A stretch of DNA of 64,000 bases, from NCBI GenBank assembly GCA_016720805.1, contig JADKJZ010000014.1, forward strand, positions 620,001 through 684,000, written 5' to 3'. A program made the position numbers and the translations under genes. Within the stretch, counting starts at the first letter, position 1, and each line of letters opens with the position of its first letter. The notes below the pieces were generated by a model. That model ran no database searches, was not told the DNA's origin, and saw nothing but the letters and a program-made list of their open reading frames with translations. The DNA comes from Gemmatimonadota bacterium (GTDB taxonomy: Bacteria > Gemmatimonadota > Gemmatimonadetes > Gemmatimonadales > GWC2-71-9). Below are positions 52,137-60,026 of the stretch, one piece after another.

Positions 52137-53120
52137 CACCCCTGACCCCTCACTCGCATAGTGACACGCCACCTCCCGATCCCCGATCACCCGGAGCATC
52201 GGTCGGTCGGTGGTGCAGCGCGCATCCCGCAGCGGATGAAAGCAGCGGGGCGCGAAGGGACAGCCCGGTGGCGGCGCGGAGGGCGATGGCGGCTCGCCCT
52301 CGAGGACGATGCGCTGACGTCCGGTGGTGGGGTCCGGGTCCGGGACGGCCGAGACCAGCGCCTGCGTGTAGGGATGGCGCGGTGCGCCGATGACGGCGCG
52401 CGACGGACCGATCTCGACGATCGTCCCGAGGTACATCACCGCGACCCGATGCGCGACCTGACGAACCACGGCCAGGTCGTGCGCGATGAAGAGGTAGGCC
52501 AGGCCGCGCCGCTCGCGCAGTTCAAGCAACAGGTTGATCACCTGCGCCTGGACCGAGACGTCGAGCGCGGAGACCGGTTCGTCGCAGACGATGAAGCGTG
52601 GCTCGACGGCGAGGGCCCGCGCGATTCCGATGCGCTGGCGCTGGCCGCCGGAAAATTCGTGCGGATAGCGGTCGGCGTAGGAGCGGTCAAGGCCGACTTC
52701 GGCCAGGAGGTCGGCCACGCGGCCCGCCATCGCCACCGGCGGGACCAGCCGATGGATGATCATCCCCTCGGCGATCGAGTCGCCGATGGTGCGCCGCGGA
52801 TTCAGCGAGCCGAACGGATCTTGAAAGACGATCTGCATCCGTTGACGCAAGGCGCGGAGGGCCGAGGCATCGAGACTCGCGAGGTCGGCGCCTTCGAAGC
52901 GGACGGTGCCGGCGGTCGGTGGCTCGAGCCGAAGCACCGCCCGGCCCACCGTGCTCTTGCCGCTGCCGGATTCGCCAACGAGTCCGAGGGTCTCGCCGGC
53001 GGCAATGGTGAACGAGACGCCGTCGACGGCTTGCACCGGGGGGCGTGCCGCCGAGAAGAATCCACCGCCGCCCGGGTAGTGCTTGACGAGCTGCTGCACC
53101 TCGACGAGCGGGGCCGTCAT
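52122..53120 (-). CDS. dppF: Oligopeptide/dipeptide ABC transporter ATP-binding protein (DppF/OppF type)
   Basis: 332-aa ATPase. Walker A GESGSGKSTVGRA, Q-loop FQDPFGSLNPR, signature FSGGQRQRIGIARAL, Walker B FIVCDEPVSALD, H-loop FIAHDLAVV, and the C-terminal Cys region of the Opp family (GCPFAPRCFHPLRDARC). ATG 53120 overlaps the DppD stop. The final codons (VNGER-stop) come from a CACCGTT repeat array, which may have replaced a few residues. Confidence 0.95.
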   Translation of the reverse strand: MTAPLVEVQQLVKHYPGGGGFFSAARPPVQAVDGVSFTIAAGETLGLVGESGSGKSTVGRAVLRLEPPTAGTVRFEGADLASLDASALRALRQRMQIVFQDPFGSLNPRRTIGDSIAEGMIIHRLVPPVAMAGRVADLLAEVGLDRSYADRYPHEFSGGQRQRIGIARALAVEPRFIVCDEPVSALDVSVQAQVINLLLELRERRGLAYLFIAHDLAVVRQVAHRVAVMYLGTIVEIGPSRAVIGAPRHPYTQALVSAVPDPDPTTGRQRIVLEGEPPSPSAPPPGCPFAPRCFHPLRDARCTTDRPMLRVIGDREVACHYASEGSGVNGER

Positions 53121-54097
53121 GGCGTCGCACCCTGCGCGACCCAGCAGGCCGCGAGATGGCGGTCGGCGATGGGCGCGAGTGGCGGCCGCTCCGCAGCACA
53201 TTGAGGAATCGCGACCGGACAGCGCGGGTGGAAGCGGCAGCCCTCGGGCCACTGGTCTGGTGGTGGAACGGTCCCGGCAATCGGCACCAGGCGGTCGCCG
53301 TCGCCGGTGAGTCGCGGGATCGAGGCGAAGAGGCCGCGCGTGTAGGGGTGCGCCGGCGCAGCGAAGAGGGGTGTGGTCTCCGCGGCCTCGACGATCCTCC
53401 CGCCGTACATCACCAGGACCCGGTCGGCGCGCCCCGCCACGATGCCGAGGTCGTGCGTGATCAGCAGCACCGCGAGACCGCGTTCCTGGCGCAGGCGGTC
53501 GAGCAATTCGAGGATCTGGGCCTGCACCGTTACGTCAAGCGCGGTGGTCGGTTCATCGGCGATGAGCAGCGATGGCTCGCCTGCGAGCGCCATGGCGATC
53601 ATCACCCGTTGCCGCATGCCGCCGCTCAGCTGATGGGGATAGGCATCGACGCGCTCCTCCGGATCGGCGATGCCGACCTCGGCGAGCAGCGCGATCGCCC
53701 GACGGCGAACCTCGGCGGCCGCTACCGCGTGATGGGCGGTGATCGCCTCGCCGATTTGTGCACCGACCCGCATCACCGGATTGAGCGACGCCATCGGGTC
53801 CTGAAAGACCATCGCAATGCGCCGGCCACGCCAGGGACGCATCGCCGATTCGCCGAGGGTCGCGAGTTCCTCGCCCTCCATCCGGATCGATGTTCCCGCA
53901 CCGAGCCTGGCGTTCTCGGGGAGCAGTCGGGGAATCGCGAGACCGGTGAGACTCTTGCCGCAGCCCGACTCCCCCACGAGCGCCACCAACTCGCCGCGGC
54001 GGATCTCGAACGAGACGTCATCGACGGGCACGAGCGGCGTGGTGCCGTCGCGCGGGAAGGAGATCCGGAGGTCGCGTACCTCAAGGAGGGGCGTCAT
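53117..54097 (-). CDS. dppD: Oligopeptide/dipeptide ABC transporter ATP-binding protein (DppD/OppD type)
   Basis: 326-aa ATPase pairing with DppF. Walker A GESGCGKSLTGLA, Q-loop FQDPMASLNPVMR, signature LSGGMRQRVMIAMAL, Walker B LLIADEPTTALD, H-loop LITHDLGIV, and the Opp-type C-terminal domain with CRFHPRCPVAIPQC. Overlaps both neighbours by 4 bp (ATGA), as expected for a tightly coupled transporter operon. Confidence 0.96.
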   Translation of the reverse strand: MTPLLEVRDLRISFPRDGTTPLVPVDDVSFEIRRGELVALVGESGCGKSLTGLAIPRLLPENARLGAGTSIRMEGEELATLGESAMRPWRGRRIAMVFQDPMASLNPVMRVGAQIGEAITAHHAVAAAEVRRRAIALLAEVGIADPEERVDAYPHQLSGGMRQRVMIAMALAGEPSLLIADEPTTALDVTVQAQILELLDRLRQERGLAVLLITHDLGIVAGRADRVLVMYGGRIVEAAETTPLFAAPAHPYTRGLFASIPRLTGDGDRLVPIAGTVPPPDQWPEGCRFHPRCPVAIPQCAAERPPLAPIADRHLAACWVAQGATP

Positions 54098-54900
54098 CGG
54101 TGGTCGGGATTGAGGGAGCGGCGCAGGGCGTCACCGAGCAATGTGGCGGTGGCGGTGGCGAGGACCAAGGCGATGCCCGGGGCGAGCAGGAGCCAGGGTG
54201 CCGCGCCGAGGTGGTCGCGCGCTTCGAGCAACATCCCGCCCCAGGACGCCTCTGGCGGGCGGATCCCCAGGCCGAGGAAGGAGAGCCCCGCCTCGAGCAG
54301 GATGGCGTCCGCGGTGCCGAGCGTCGCGGCAACAAGCAGCGGCGGGAGCGCGCCAGGGAGAATCTCGTGGAGGGCGATGCGCGCGGGCGGCGCGCCCAGG
54401 GCCCGGGCCGCATCGACGAACGGCGTCTGTCGAAGACGCAGCGTCTCGCCGCGAACCAGCCGGGCCAGGCTCGGCCAGCCGGTGAGACCGAGCACCAGGG
54501 CGAAGAGCGGCAGCGGGAGCGTGCCGACGGCGGCGAGCAGCACCAGCAGCACCACGACGCGTGGCAAGGCGAGACCGATATCGATCAATCGTCGCAGCAT
54601 GCCACCCACGAGCGGCCCCGAGACGCCGGCCGCCACGCCGATCAACATGCCGAGGAGCGCCGAAACGCTCACCGCGATCGATGCGACCGTCAACGAGGCG
54701 CGGGCACCATGCGCCAACCGCGCGAAGACGTCGCGCGAGAATTGATCGGTGCCGAGCCAGTGCGCCGCCGACGGCGCCGCGAGTGATCCGGTGGCGAGTG
54801 CCGGCTGCGCATTCGGGTCGGGGGCCAGCAACGGTCCGACCACCGCCAGCGAGAGCAAGGCGGCGAGCAAGGCGAGGCTGAGGCGGGGGCGCGGCGTCAT
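54094..54900 (-). CDS. dppC: Peptide ABC transporter permease (DppC/OppC type)
   Basis: 268-aa inner-membrane permease with about six helices. HWLGTDQFSRDVFARLAHGA is the DppC/OppC marker, and the EAA loop for ATPase contact is VDAARALGAPPARIALHEIL. The C-terminal FLGLGIRPPEASWGGML is also typical. Start ATG 54900 overlaps the DppB stop. Forms the channel with DppB. Confidence 0.95.
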   Translation of the reverse strand: MTPRPRLSLALLAALLSLAVVGPLLAPDPNAQPALATGSLAAPSAAHWLGTDQFSRDVFARLAHGARASLTVASIAVSVSALLGMLIGVAAGVSGPLVGGMLRRLIDIGLALPRVVVLLVLLAAVGTLPLPLFALVLGLTGWPSLARLVRGETLRLRQTPFVDAARALGAPPARIALHEILPGALPPLLVAATLGTADAILLEAGLSFLGLGIRPPEASWGGMLLEARDHLGAAPWLLLAPGIALVLATATATLLGDALRRSLNPDHR

Positions 54901-55868
54901 GGCGTGCGTTGCGCCGGGTTGACGAGGCGATAGAGCAGGTCCGCCAGCAGCGAGCCGACCTGCACCATCACCACGATCAGGAGGCCGGTGCCGATCACGA
55001 CCGGCAGGTCCCGCTGCGAGGTGCTGGTCGCAATCAGCGAGCCGAGGCCCGGCCAGCCGAACAGCGCCTCGACGAAGACCGCGCCGGCGACGAGCATCGG
55101 GAGCCAGAGCCCCATGAGGGTGACGATCGGCGTGAGGGCCGGACGCCAGACATGGTGCAGCGCCAGCCGCCAGCCCGCCATTCCGCGTGCGCGGGCGGCG
55201 CGGACCCAGGGTTGCTCGACGCTCGCCAGCGCCGCCGCGCGCTGCTGTCGAAGCGGCACCGCCACGGTCGCGATCACCATCGTCAGCAACGGCAGCGCCA
55301 GGTGCCTGCACCGGTCGAGCCACACCGCCGCCAGGCCGGCGTCGGGGGCGAGCAGCGGATCGCCGTACCCCGCCGGCGGGAGCCAGGTGCGCTGCACGGC
55401 GAACAGCCACACCAGCAGCATCCCGATCACGAACGATGGTAGCGCATAGCCGACCAGCGTGATGGCACCGAGCAGTTGGGCACGGCGCGTGGCCGGATGC
55501 AGTGCGCTCCAGAGGCCGAGCGAGAGGCCGATGGTAAAGGTGGCGAGCAGCGTGAGGGTCCCGAGCAGTAGCGTCGGAATGAGCCGCTCCGCGATCATCG
55601 CGGCGACCGGGCGCTGGGTCGCGAGCGAGATGCCGAGGTCGCCGCGGAGCAGCCGGGCGAGGGTCACGCCGATCGCCTCGAGCGGGGAGCGATTCGTGCC
55701 CCATGCCGCCTCGAGTGCGGCGCGCTGGGCGGCGTCGATCGGATGGTCACCGATCAGTGCGGTCAGTGGATCGCCGGGGAGGAGCTGCACGAGCGCGACC
55801 AGCGCCGCGGCCGCGAGGAGCGTCGTCACCAGCGCGTCGATGCTGCGGCGGAGCAGCCAGCCGGTCAC
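54897..55868 (-). CDS. dppB: Peptide ABC transporter permease (DppB/OppB type)
   Basis: 323-aa permease, about six helices, starting at GTG 55868, one base after the SBP stop codon. Family cues: ALVQLLPGDPLTALIGDHP near the N-terminus, RLLRGDLGISLATQRPV, and the EAA loop VRAARARGMAGWRLALHHVW. VEALFGWPGLGSLIATST is the usual final segment. Works with DppC, DppD and DppF. Confidence 0.94.
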   Translation of the reverse strand: MTGWLLRRSIDALVTTLLAAAALVALVQLLPGDPLTALIGDHPIDAAQRAALEAAWGTNRSPLEAIGVTLARLLRGDLGISLATQRPVAAMIAERLIPTLLLGTLTLLATFTIGLSLGLWSALHPATRRAQLLGAITLVGYALPSFVIGMLLVWLFAVQRTWLPPAGYGDPLLAPDAGLAAVWLDRCRHLALPLLTMVIATVAVPLRQQRAAALASVEQPWVRAARARGMAGWRLALHHVWRPALTPIVTLMGLWLPMLVAGAVFVEALFGWPGLGSLIATSTSQRDLPVVIGTGLLIVVMVQVGSLLADLLYRLVNPAQRTP

Positions 55869-55869
55869 G

Positions 55870-57495
55870 TCAGCGATCGCGCGGGAGCGCGGCGTCGGGG
55901 CGGACGCGCCATTGCCACAGGGAGAGCCAGCTCTTGGCGGGCCAGAGCTGCACGTTGGCGTAGCGCGTATGCACGGCGACCTGGTTGAGCGGGGCCGCGA
56001 GGATGATGGCGGGGACCTCGATCGCCATCCGGGCAAAGGCCGCGCGATACGAGGCAACCGGATCCGGGGACGTCTCGGCGTTGGCCAGCAAGCGGTCGAA
56101 GGTGGGATCGCACCAGCGGATGGTGTTGAGGGACGTCGGTTCGCGCGCGGCGGCGCAGGACCAGCGTTGGGTCAGGGAGGACGGCGTGACGTCCTGATTG
56201 GCGGCGTCGATGGTCAGGTCGAATCTGCCGGCGAGCATTCGCTCGGTGAAGGCCGTCCGTTCGATCCGGTCGAGCACCACCTCGATGCCTACAGCGCGCC
56301 ACATCGCCTGCGCCTGGAGCGCGAGACTGTGCCGCGCACCGCTCGTGTTCGGGTAGATCAGCTGCAACCGGAGCGGCATGCCATTCCGTTCCACGATGCC
56401 GTCGCCGTTGGTGTCGCGCCAGCCGGCCTCGGTGAGCAGCGCCCTCGCCCGCGCGACATTCTGCGGCGTGCCGACGAGGCCGCCTGCGGTCACCCATGCC
56501 CACAGCTGCGATTGTGCGGCGTCCGGGACGCCGGTTCCCGGCCCGAAGACGCCGGTCGCCATCGTCCGCCGGTCGAGCGCGAGCCGCAGGGCCTCGCGGA
56601 CGCGGCGATCCGCGAGCATGGGGTGGGGGGCGTCGGTCCCCGGCCTGCGCTGGTTGATGCCGACCCAGAGGAGCAGGTTGTGGGAGATGTTCAGGAGCGC
56701 GAGGGAGGGCACCGCGCGGATCTTCGGCACGTCGGGCGCCTGGACGTCGCCCATGACGTCCGTTTCGCCGGCGAGCAGAAGATTGGTCCGCGCCGTCGCA
56801 TCCGGCGCGATCCGCAGGACCACGCGCGCGATCGTCGGGGCGCCGAGAAAGAACGTCGGATCGGCGCGAAGTTCCACGAACTGCCCGGGCACCCGCCGCA
56901 GGTAGCGGTACGGCCCGTTGCCGATCGGCCCGGCCGCAAAGTCGCTGCGCGCGATGGCCGTCGGCGCGATCCCCTCGAGGAGGTGCGCGGGGAGCGGCTG
57001 CATGTTGAATGCGAAGAGGTAGAGCTGCTCGGCGAACGGACGCTTGAAGCGCACGCGGACCTTGCCGGTTCCCATTGCGTCAACGGAGGCGACCGGCTCC
57101 ATCATGATCCGCCCTTTGCCAACCACCGGATCCATCATCAGTTGCCAGGTGAAGACGACATCCCGCGCCGTGACCGGGGTGCCATCCTGCCAACGCGCCC
57201 GTGGGTCGAGCTCGAAGACCAGCGTGCGCGGATCGATCCGCTGCCACTGGCGGGCGAGCATCGGTGTCATCGCACGATCGCCGGCGGTGCGAAAGGTCGG
57301 TCCGAGGATCGCGAGTCGGAGGAAGAGCTGATCGGCGAGATCGGTGTCCGCGGTGCGGTCGGTGATCGCGGGGAGCGGGAGCGTGGGATCTTCCCCGATG
57401 GCGAAGACGACGGTGCCCGGCACCTGGGCCGGGAGTGGCGCGCGCCCGAGCGCGCCGAGCAGCAGCAACAGGTGGAGCACGGTGCGACGACGCAT
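55870..57495 (-). CDS. dppA: Peptide ABC transporter substrate-binding protein
   Basis: 541-aa periplasmic binding protein of SBP family 5. Sec signal MRRRTVLHLLLLLGALGRAP, no lipobox. Family features: RWQDGTPVTARDVVFTWQLM, the segment LLTEAGWRDTNGDGIVERNG, and LRLALDRRTMATGVFGPGTG. Specificity (dipeptide, oligopeptide or nickel) cannot be set from sequence alone. It begins the transporter genes dppABCDF, 36 bp after the lipoate ligase-like gene, in one minus-strand run that ends with the S9 peptidase. Confidence 0.92.
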   Translation of the reverse strand: MRRRTVLHLLLLLGALGRAPLPAQVPGTVVFAIGEDPTLPLPAITDRTADTDLADQLFLRLAILGPTFRTAGDRAMTPMLARQWQRIDPRTLVFELDPRARWQDGTPVTARDVVFTWQLMMDPVVGKGRIMMEPVASVDAMGTGKVRVRFKRPFAEQLYLFAFNMQPLPAHLLEGIAPTAIARSDFAAGPIGNGPYRYLRRVPGQFVELRADPTFFLGAPTIARVVLRIAPDATARTNLLLAGETDVMGDVQAPDVPKIRAVPSLALLNISHNLLLWVGINQRRPGTDAPHPMLADRRVREALRLALDRRTMATGVFGPGTGVPDAAQSQLWAWVTAGGLVGTPQNVARARALLTEAGWRDTNGDGIVERNGMPLRLQLIYPNTSGARHSLALQAQAMWRAVGIEVVLDRIERTAFTERMLAGRFDLTIDAANQDVTPSSLTQRWSCAAAREPTSLNTIRWCDPTFDRLLANAETSPDPVASYRAAFARMAIEVPAIILAAPLNQVAVHTRYANVQLWPAKSWLSLWQWRVRPDAALPRDR

Positions 57496-57530
57496 CGGCA
57501 GAACCTCGTGTCAGGCGGGCAGGGCAGGGG

Positions 57531-58286
57531 TCAGCGGCGCCAGGTCCAGGCTGGACTGCGGTACCGCAGATGCTTCACGGTGGCCTCTTCGGCCCACGCC
57601 GTCAACTCGTCGGGTGCATGCTCGGCGCCGTCATCACGCCAGTCGCGCAGCAGGGCCATCGCGAGAATCGGCACCGGCGGGAGGTCGGCGATCGGCGAAG
57701 GGACCGGCTCGCCTCGCGCGTCGATCCGGAAACGGTCCAACGGCGGCAGGCGGTCGGCCCGGGCGACGGCGCCGTGCTGGAGCAGCGCCGAACCCTGCAC
57801 GACTTGGGCCGAGCCGATGACCTTCCGCGCACCATGCATGATTTCCCCGCCGACGGCGACGTCGAAGCAGGCTCCCGCCTCGAGGCCGGGGATGGTGGTC
57901 GGTGCCGGGGCCAGGGTGGCCGCCAGGCCGATTGCGCTGAGACGTGCGGCAAATCGCTCGTGGATGGTCTTGTAGGCCTCCTTGAGGCCGCCAAAGCCCG
58001 CCAGTGGCCCGGTGACCGCGTAGGTGAGATCGTCGGGGGCATGCCAAACCGCTCGGCCCCCGGTCGGCCGCCGGACGCAGGGAATCCCTTCTCGCTCCAG
58101 CCGATCGCGGTCCCAACTGCGCGATGCGGCTTCGTTGGCTCCGAAGGAGATGGATGGCAGGTCCCATCGGTAGAGCCGGAGTATCGTGGTCCCGTCGCGC
58201 TCGGCCCGGTCGAGCAACGCGTGGTCCAGGGCCATCTGTTGCCAGGCGGGGCGGGGGGTCAGGTCGGACCAGACAAAACGGGTCAT
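57531..58286 (-). CDS. Lipoate-protein ligase/octanoyltransferase family (LplA/LipM-like)
   Basis: 251 aa of the BPL/LplA fold. Motifs: FGANEAASRSWD, VRRPTGGRAVWHAPDDLTYA (the RRxTGGxAVxH signature) and VGGEIMHGARKVIGSAQVVQ containing the catalytic-type Lys. No C-terminal accessory domain, so it may be an octanoyl/lipoyl transferase (LipM/LipL-like) or a ligase needing a partner. The organism also has lipB/lipA at 17176-24169, so this gene probably salvages lipoate or modifies another protein. Start overlaps the coaE stop by 4 bp. Confidence 0.85.
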   Translation of the reverse strand: MTRFVWSDLTPRPAWQQMALDHALLDRAERDGTTILRLYRWDLPSISFGANEAASRSWDRDRLEREGIPCVRRPTGGRAVWHAPDDLTYAVTGPLAGFGGLKEAYKTIHERFAARLSAIGLAATLAPAPTTIPGLEAGACFDVAVGGEIMHGARKVIGSAQVVQGSALLQHGAVARADRLPPLDRFRIDARGEPVPSPIADLPPVPILAMALLRDWRDDGAEHAPDELTAWAEEATVKHLRYRSPAWTWRR

Positions 58287-58876
58287 GACATTACGGCATC
58301 CCAGACGGCTCGGGTCCGTGCCATGAGCGTGGCACGGTCGGCGTCGTTATCGATGATCCAGGTGGCAAGTGCCCGTTTGGCGGCGGCGGGCATCTGCGCG
58401 GCAATGAGGCGGTCGGCGTCGAGCGGCGAGAGGCGCCGGGCGTTGATGAGCCGCCGGCGACGCTCGCCAGCCGGGGCATCGACGAGGATTACCCCGTCGT
58501 AGGCCGCCGGATCCGCCGATTCGAAGAGCAGGGGGATGTCAGCGACGAAGACTGCCGCTCCGGCGGCGGCCGCGGCCTCCTGCGCCGCGAGGCGCCGTGC
58601 CTCGACGGCGGGATGCACGATCGCCTCGAGTGCCGCCCGTTCGGCGGGATCGGCGAGGATGCGGTCGCGCAACGCGACGCGATCGAGGCCGCCGTCGGCG
58701 CGGACCACGCCGCGGCCGAAGTGCGCGACGATCGCGGCGAAGACGCCGCTGCCGGGACGCTGCAGAACACGGACCGCCTCGTCGGCATCAAAGAGCACCG
58801 CGCCCCAACTGCGCAGCAGCTGGGCGACGGTGGACTTGCCGGCGGCGATGTTGCCCGTGAGCGCGATGCGACGCAT
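58283..58876 (-). CDS. coaE: Dephospho-CoA kinase
   Basis: 197-aa P-loop kinase doing the last step of CoA synthesis. P-loop ALTGNIAAGKSTVAQLL, FDADEAVRVLQRPG (substrate Asp), AIVHPAVEARRL, FVADIPLLFESAD, and the lid RLSPLDADRLIAAQ. ATG 58876 is used; it shares a base with the tdk stop. The upstream in-frame extension lies inside tdk and is ignored. Its overlap with the lplA-like gene puts it in the long minus-strand operon. Confidence 0.95.
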   Translation of the reverse strand: MRRIALTGNIAAGKSTVAQLLRSWGAVLFDADEAVRVLQRPGSGVFAAIVAHFGRGVVRADGGLDRVALRDRILADPAERAALEAIVHPAVEARRLAAQEAAAAAGAAVFVADIPLLFESADPAAYDGVILVDAPAGERRRRLINARRLSPLDADRLIAAQMPAAAKRALATWIIDNDADRATLMARTRAVWDAVMS

Positions 58877-59487
58877 CACAGCAGCGGCACCTGGTCCTCG
58901 TCGCGGCGGGGGACCTGGAAACAGCGACGGCAGCGGGCCTCGTAACTGTCGGCCCCACCGACCATCACGATCGGGGAGTTCCAGCTGGCCGGACGGCCGT
59001 TCACGAGCCGTTGGTTCCGACAGGCCAGGTCGCCGCAGACGACGCAAATGGCCTGCAATTTGGTGACATCCTCGGCGATGGCCATCAGGTGGCCCATCAT
59101 CCCGAAGGGCTCGCCGCGGAAGTCGGTGTCGGTCCCGGCGAGGATCACCTGGACCCCGCGCTCGGCCAGATGGGTGGCGACTTCGACAATCCCGGCGTCG
59201 AGGAATTGGGCCTCGTCCACGGCCACGACGTCGACCTCGGCGGGATCGCCGGTCAGCCGGAGAATCTCGTCGGAACGGTCTACTGGCGCGGCTTCGCAGG
59301 TGATGCCGGTGTGGGACGACACCTTGAACAGCCCCTCGTAGCGCTGGTCGAGATGGGACTTGAAGACGCGGACACGACGGCGCGCGATGAGGGCCCGGCG
59401 GACCCGCCGGATGAGCTCCTCGCTCTTGCCGCTGAACATGACGCCGGCAACGACTTCGAGGCGTCCGGACCGATGGTGGAGAGTCAT
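58876..59487 (-). CDS. tdk: Thymidine kinase (type II)
   Basis: 203-aa salvage enzyme phosphorylating thymidine. P-loop GVMFSGKSEELIRRVRR, DEAQFLDAGIVEVA (Walker B), GTDTDFRGEPF, and the zinc site with CVVC and CRRC. The lasso loop contains ADSYEARCRRCF. Start ATG 59487 gives the family N-terminus; the longer frame is not conserved-looking. First gene of the operon running to the S9 peptidase, divergent from HU. Confidence 0.96.
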   Translation of the reverse strand: MTLHHRSGRLEVVAGVMFSGKSEELIRRVRRALIARRRVRVFKSHLDQRYEGLFKVSSHTGITCEAAPVDRSDEILRLTGDPAEVDVVAVDEAQFLDAGIVEVATHLAERGVQVILAGTDTDFRGEPFGMMGHLMAIAEDVTKLQAICVVCGDLACRNQRLVNGRPASWNSPIVMVGGADSYEARCRRCFQVPRRDEDQVPLL

Positions 59488-59570
59488 GGGCGGTTCGTCA
59501 AGGGGGTTGATCCGGCAAATCCTTTGCCGGTGCGGGATCTGGCGGGAAGGAGCCGGGAAGGCCGCGCATC

Positions 59571-59600
59571 TTGCGGAGTTTCGCGCACGGCTCCCATATT
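59571..59600 (+). promoter_or_regulatory. Candidate promoter of the HU gene
   Basis: TTGCGG (59571-59576), 18-bp spacer, CATATT (59595-59600), giving a start near 59607 and a leader of about 60 nt. Moderately good match, in the expected place. Confidence 0.4.
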
Positions 59601-59667
59601 CTCGCCCGTCGGGCCACTCCGGCCCGCGGCAGGATCCCATCCGTTTCCACTCTGCAAGGAGTCTTCT

Positions 59668-59958
59668 ATGAACAAGATGGAGCTCATCGAGGCGGTCGCG
59701 AAGGCCCTCGACACCTCGAAGGCGCACGCTGGCGAAATCGTCGACCTCTTCTTCTCGACCGAAGGGCTGATCGCGAAGGAACTGAAGAAGGGCGGCGCCG
59801 TGGCGCTGACCGGCTTCGGCAGCTTCGAAGTTCGCAAGCGGGCCGCGCGTGAAGGCCGCAATCCGCAGACTGGCGCCACGATCAAGATCAAGGCCTCGAA
59901 GGTTCCGGCGTTCCGTCCGGGCAAGGGCCTCAAGGATCTCGTCAACAAGGCCAAGTAA
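59668..59958 (+). CDS. hup: HU family DNA-binding protein
   Basis: 96-aa histone-like protein (usual 90-100 aa) that bends and compacts DNA as a dimer. MNKMELIEAVAKALD start, helical dimerisation part, GFGSFEVRKRAAREGRNPQTG and the DNA-contact arm with conserved Pro and PAFRPGKGLKDLV at the end. AAGGA ribosome site 7 nt before ATG. Followed by an 11-bp-stem terminator hairpin. Confidence 0.97.
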   Translation: MNKMELIEAVAKALDTSKAHAGEIVDLFFSTEGLIAKELKKGGAVALTGFGSFEVRKRAAREGRNPQTGATIKIKASKVPAFRPGKGLKDLVNKAK

Positions 59959-59993
59959 GCACGCAGCACGGTTCGTCGCTGTGACGTCGGACT

Positions 59994-60019
59994 ACGGGCC
60001 GCCCCGCTGGGCGGCCCGT
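59994..60019. terminator. Terminator hairpin between HU and the opposing gene
   Basis: ACGGGCCGCCC (59994-60004), loop CGCT, GGGCGGCCCGT (60009-60019): perfect 11-bp GC-rich stem 35 bp after the HU stop and 7 bp before the end of the convergent gene. A short pyrimidine run follows on the plus strand. Confidence 0.75.
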
Positions 60020-60026
60020 CGCCGTT

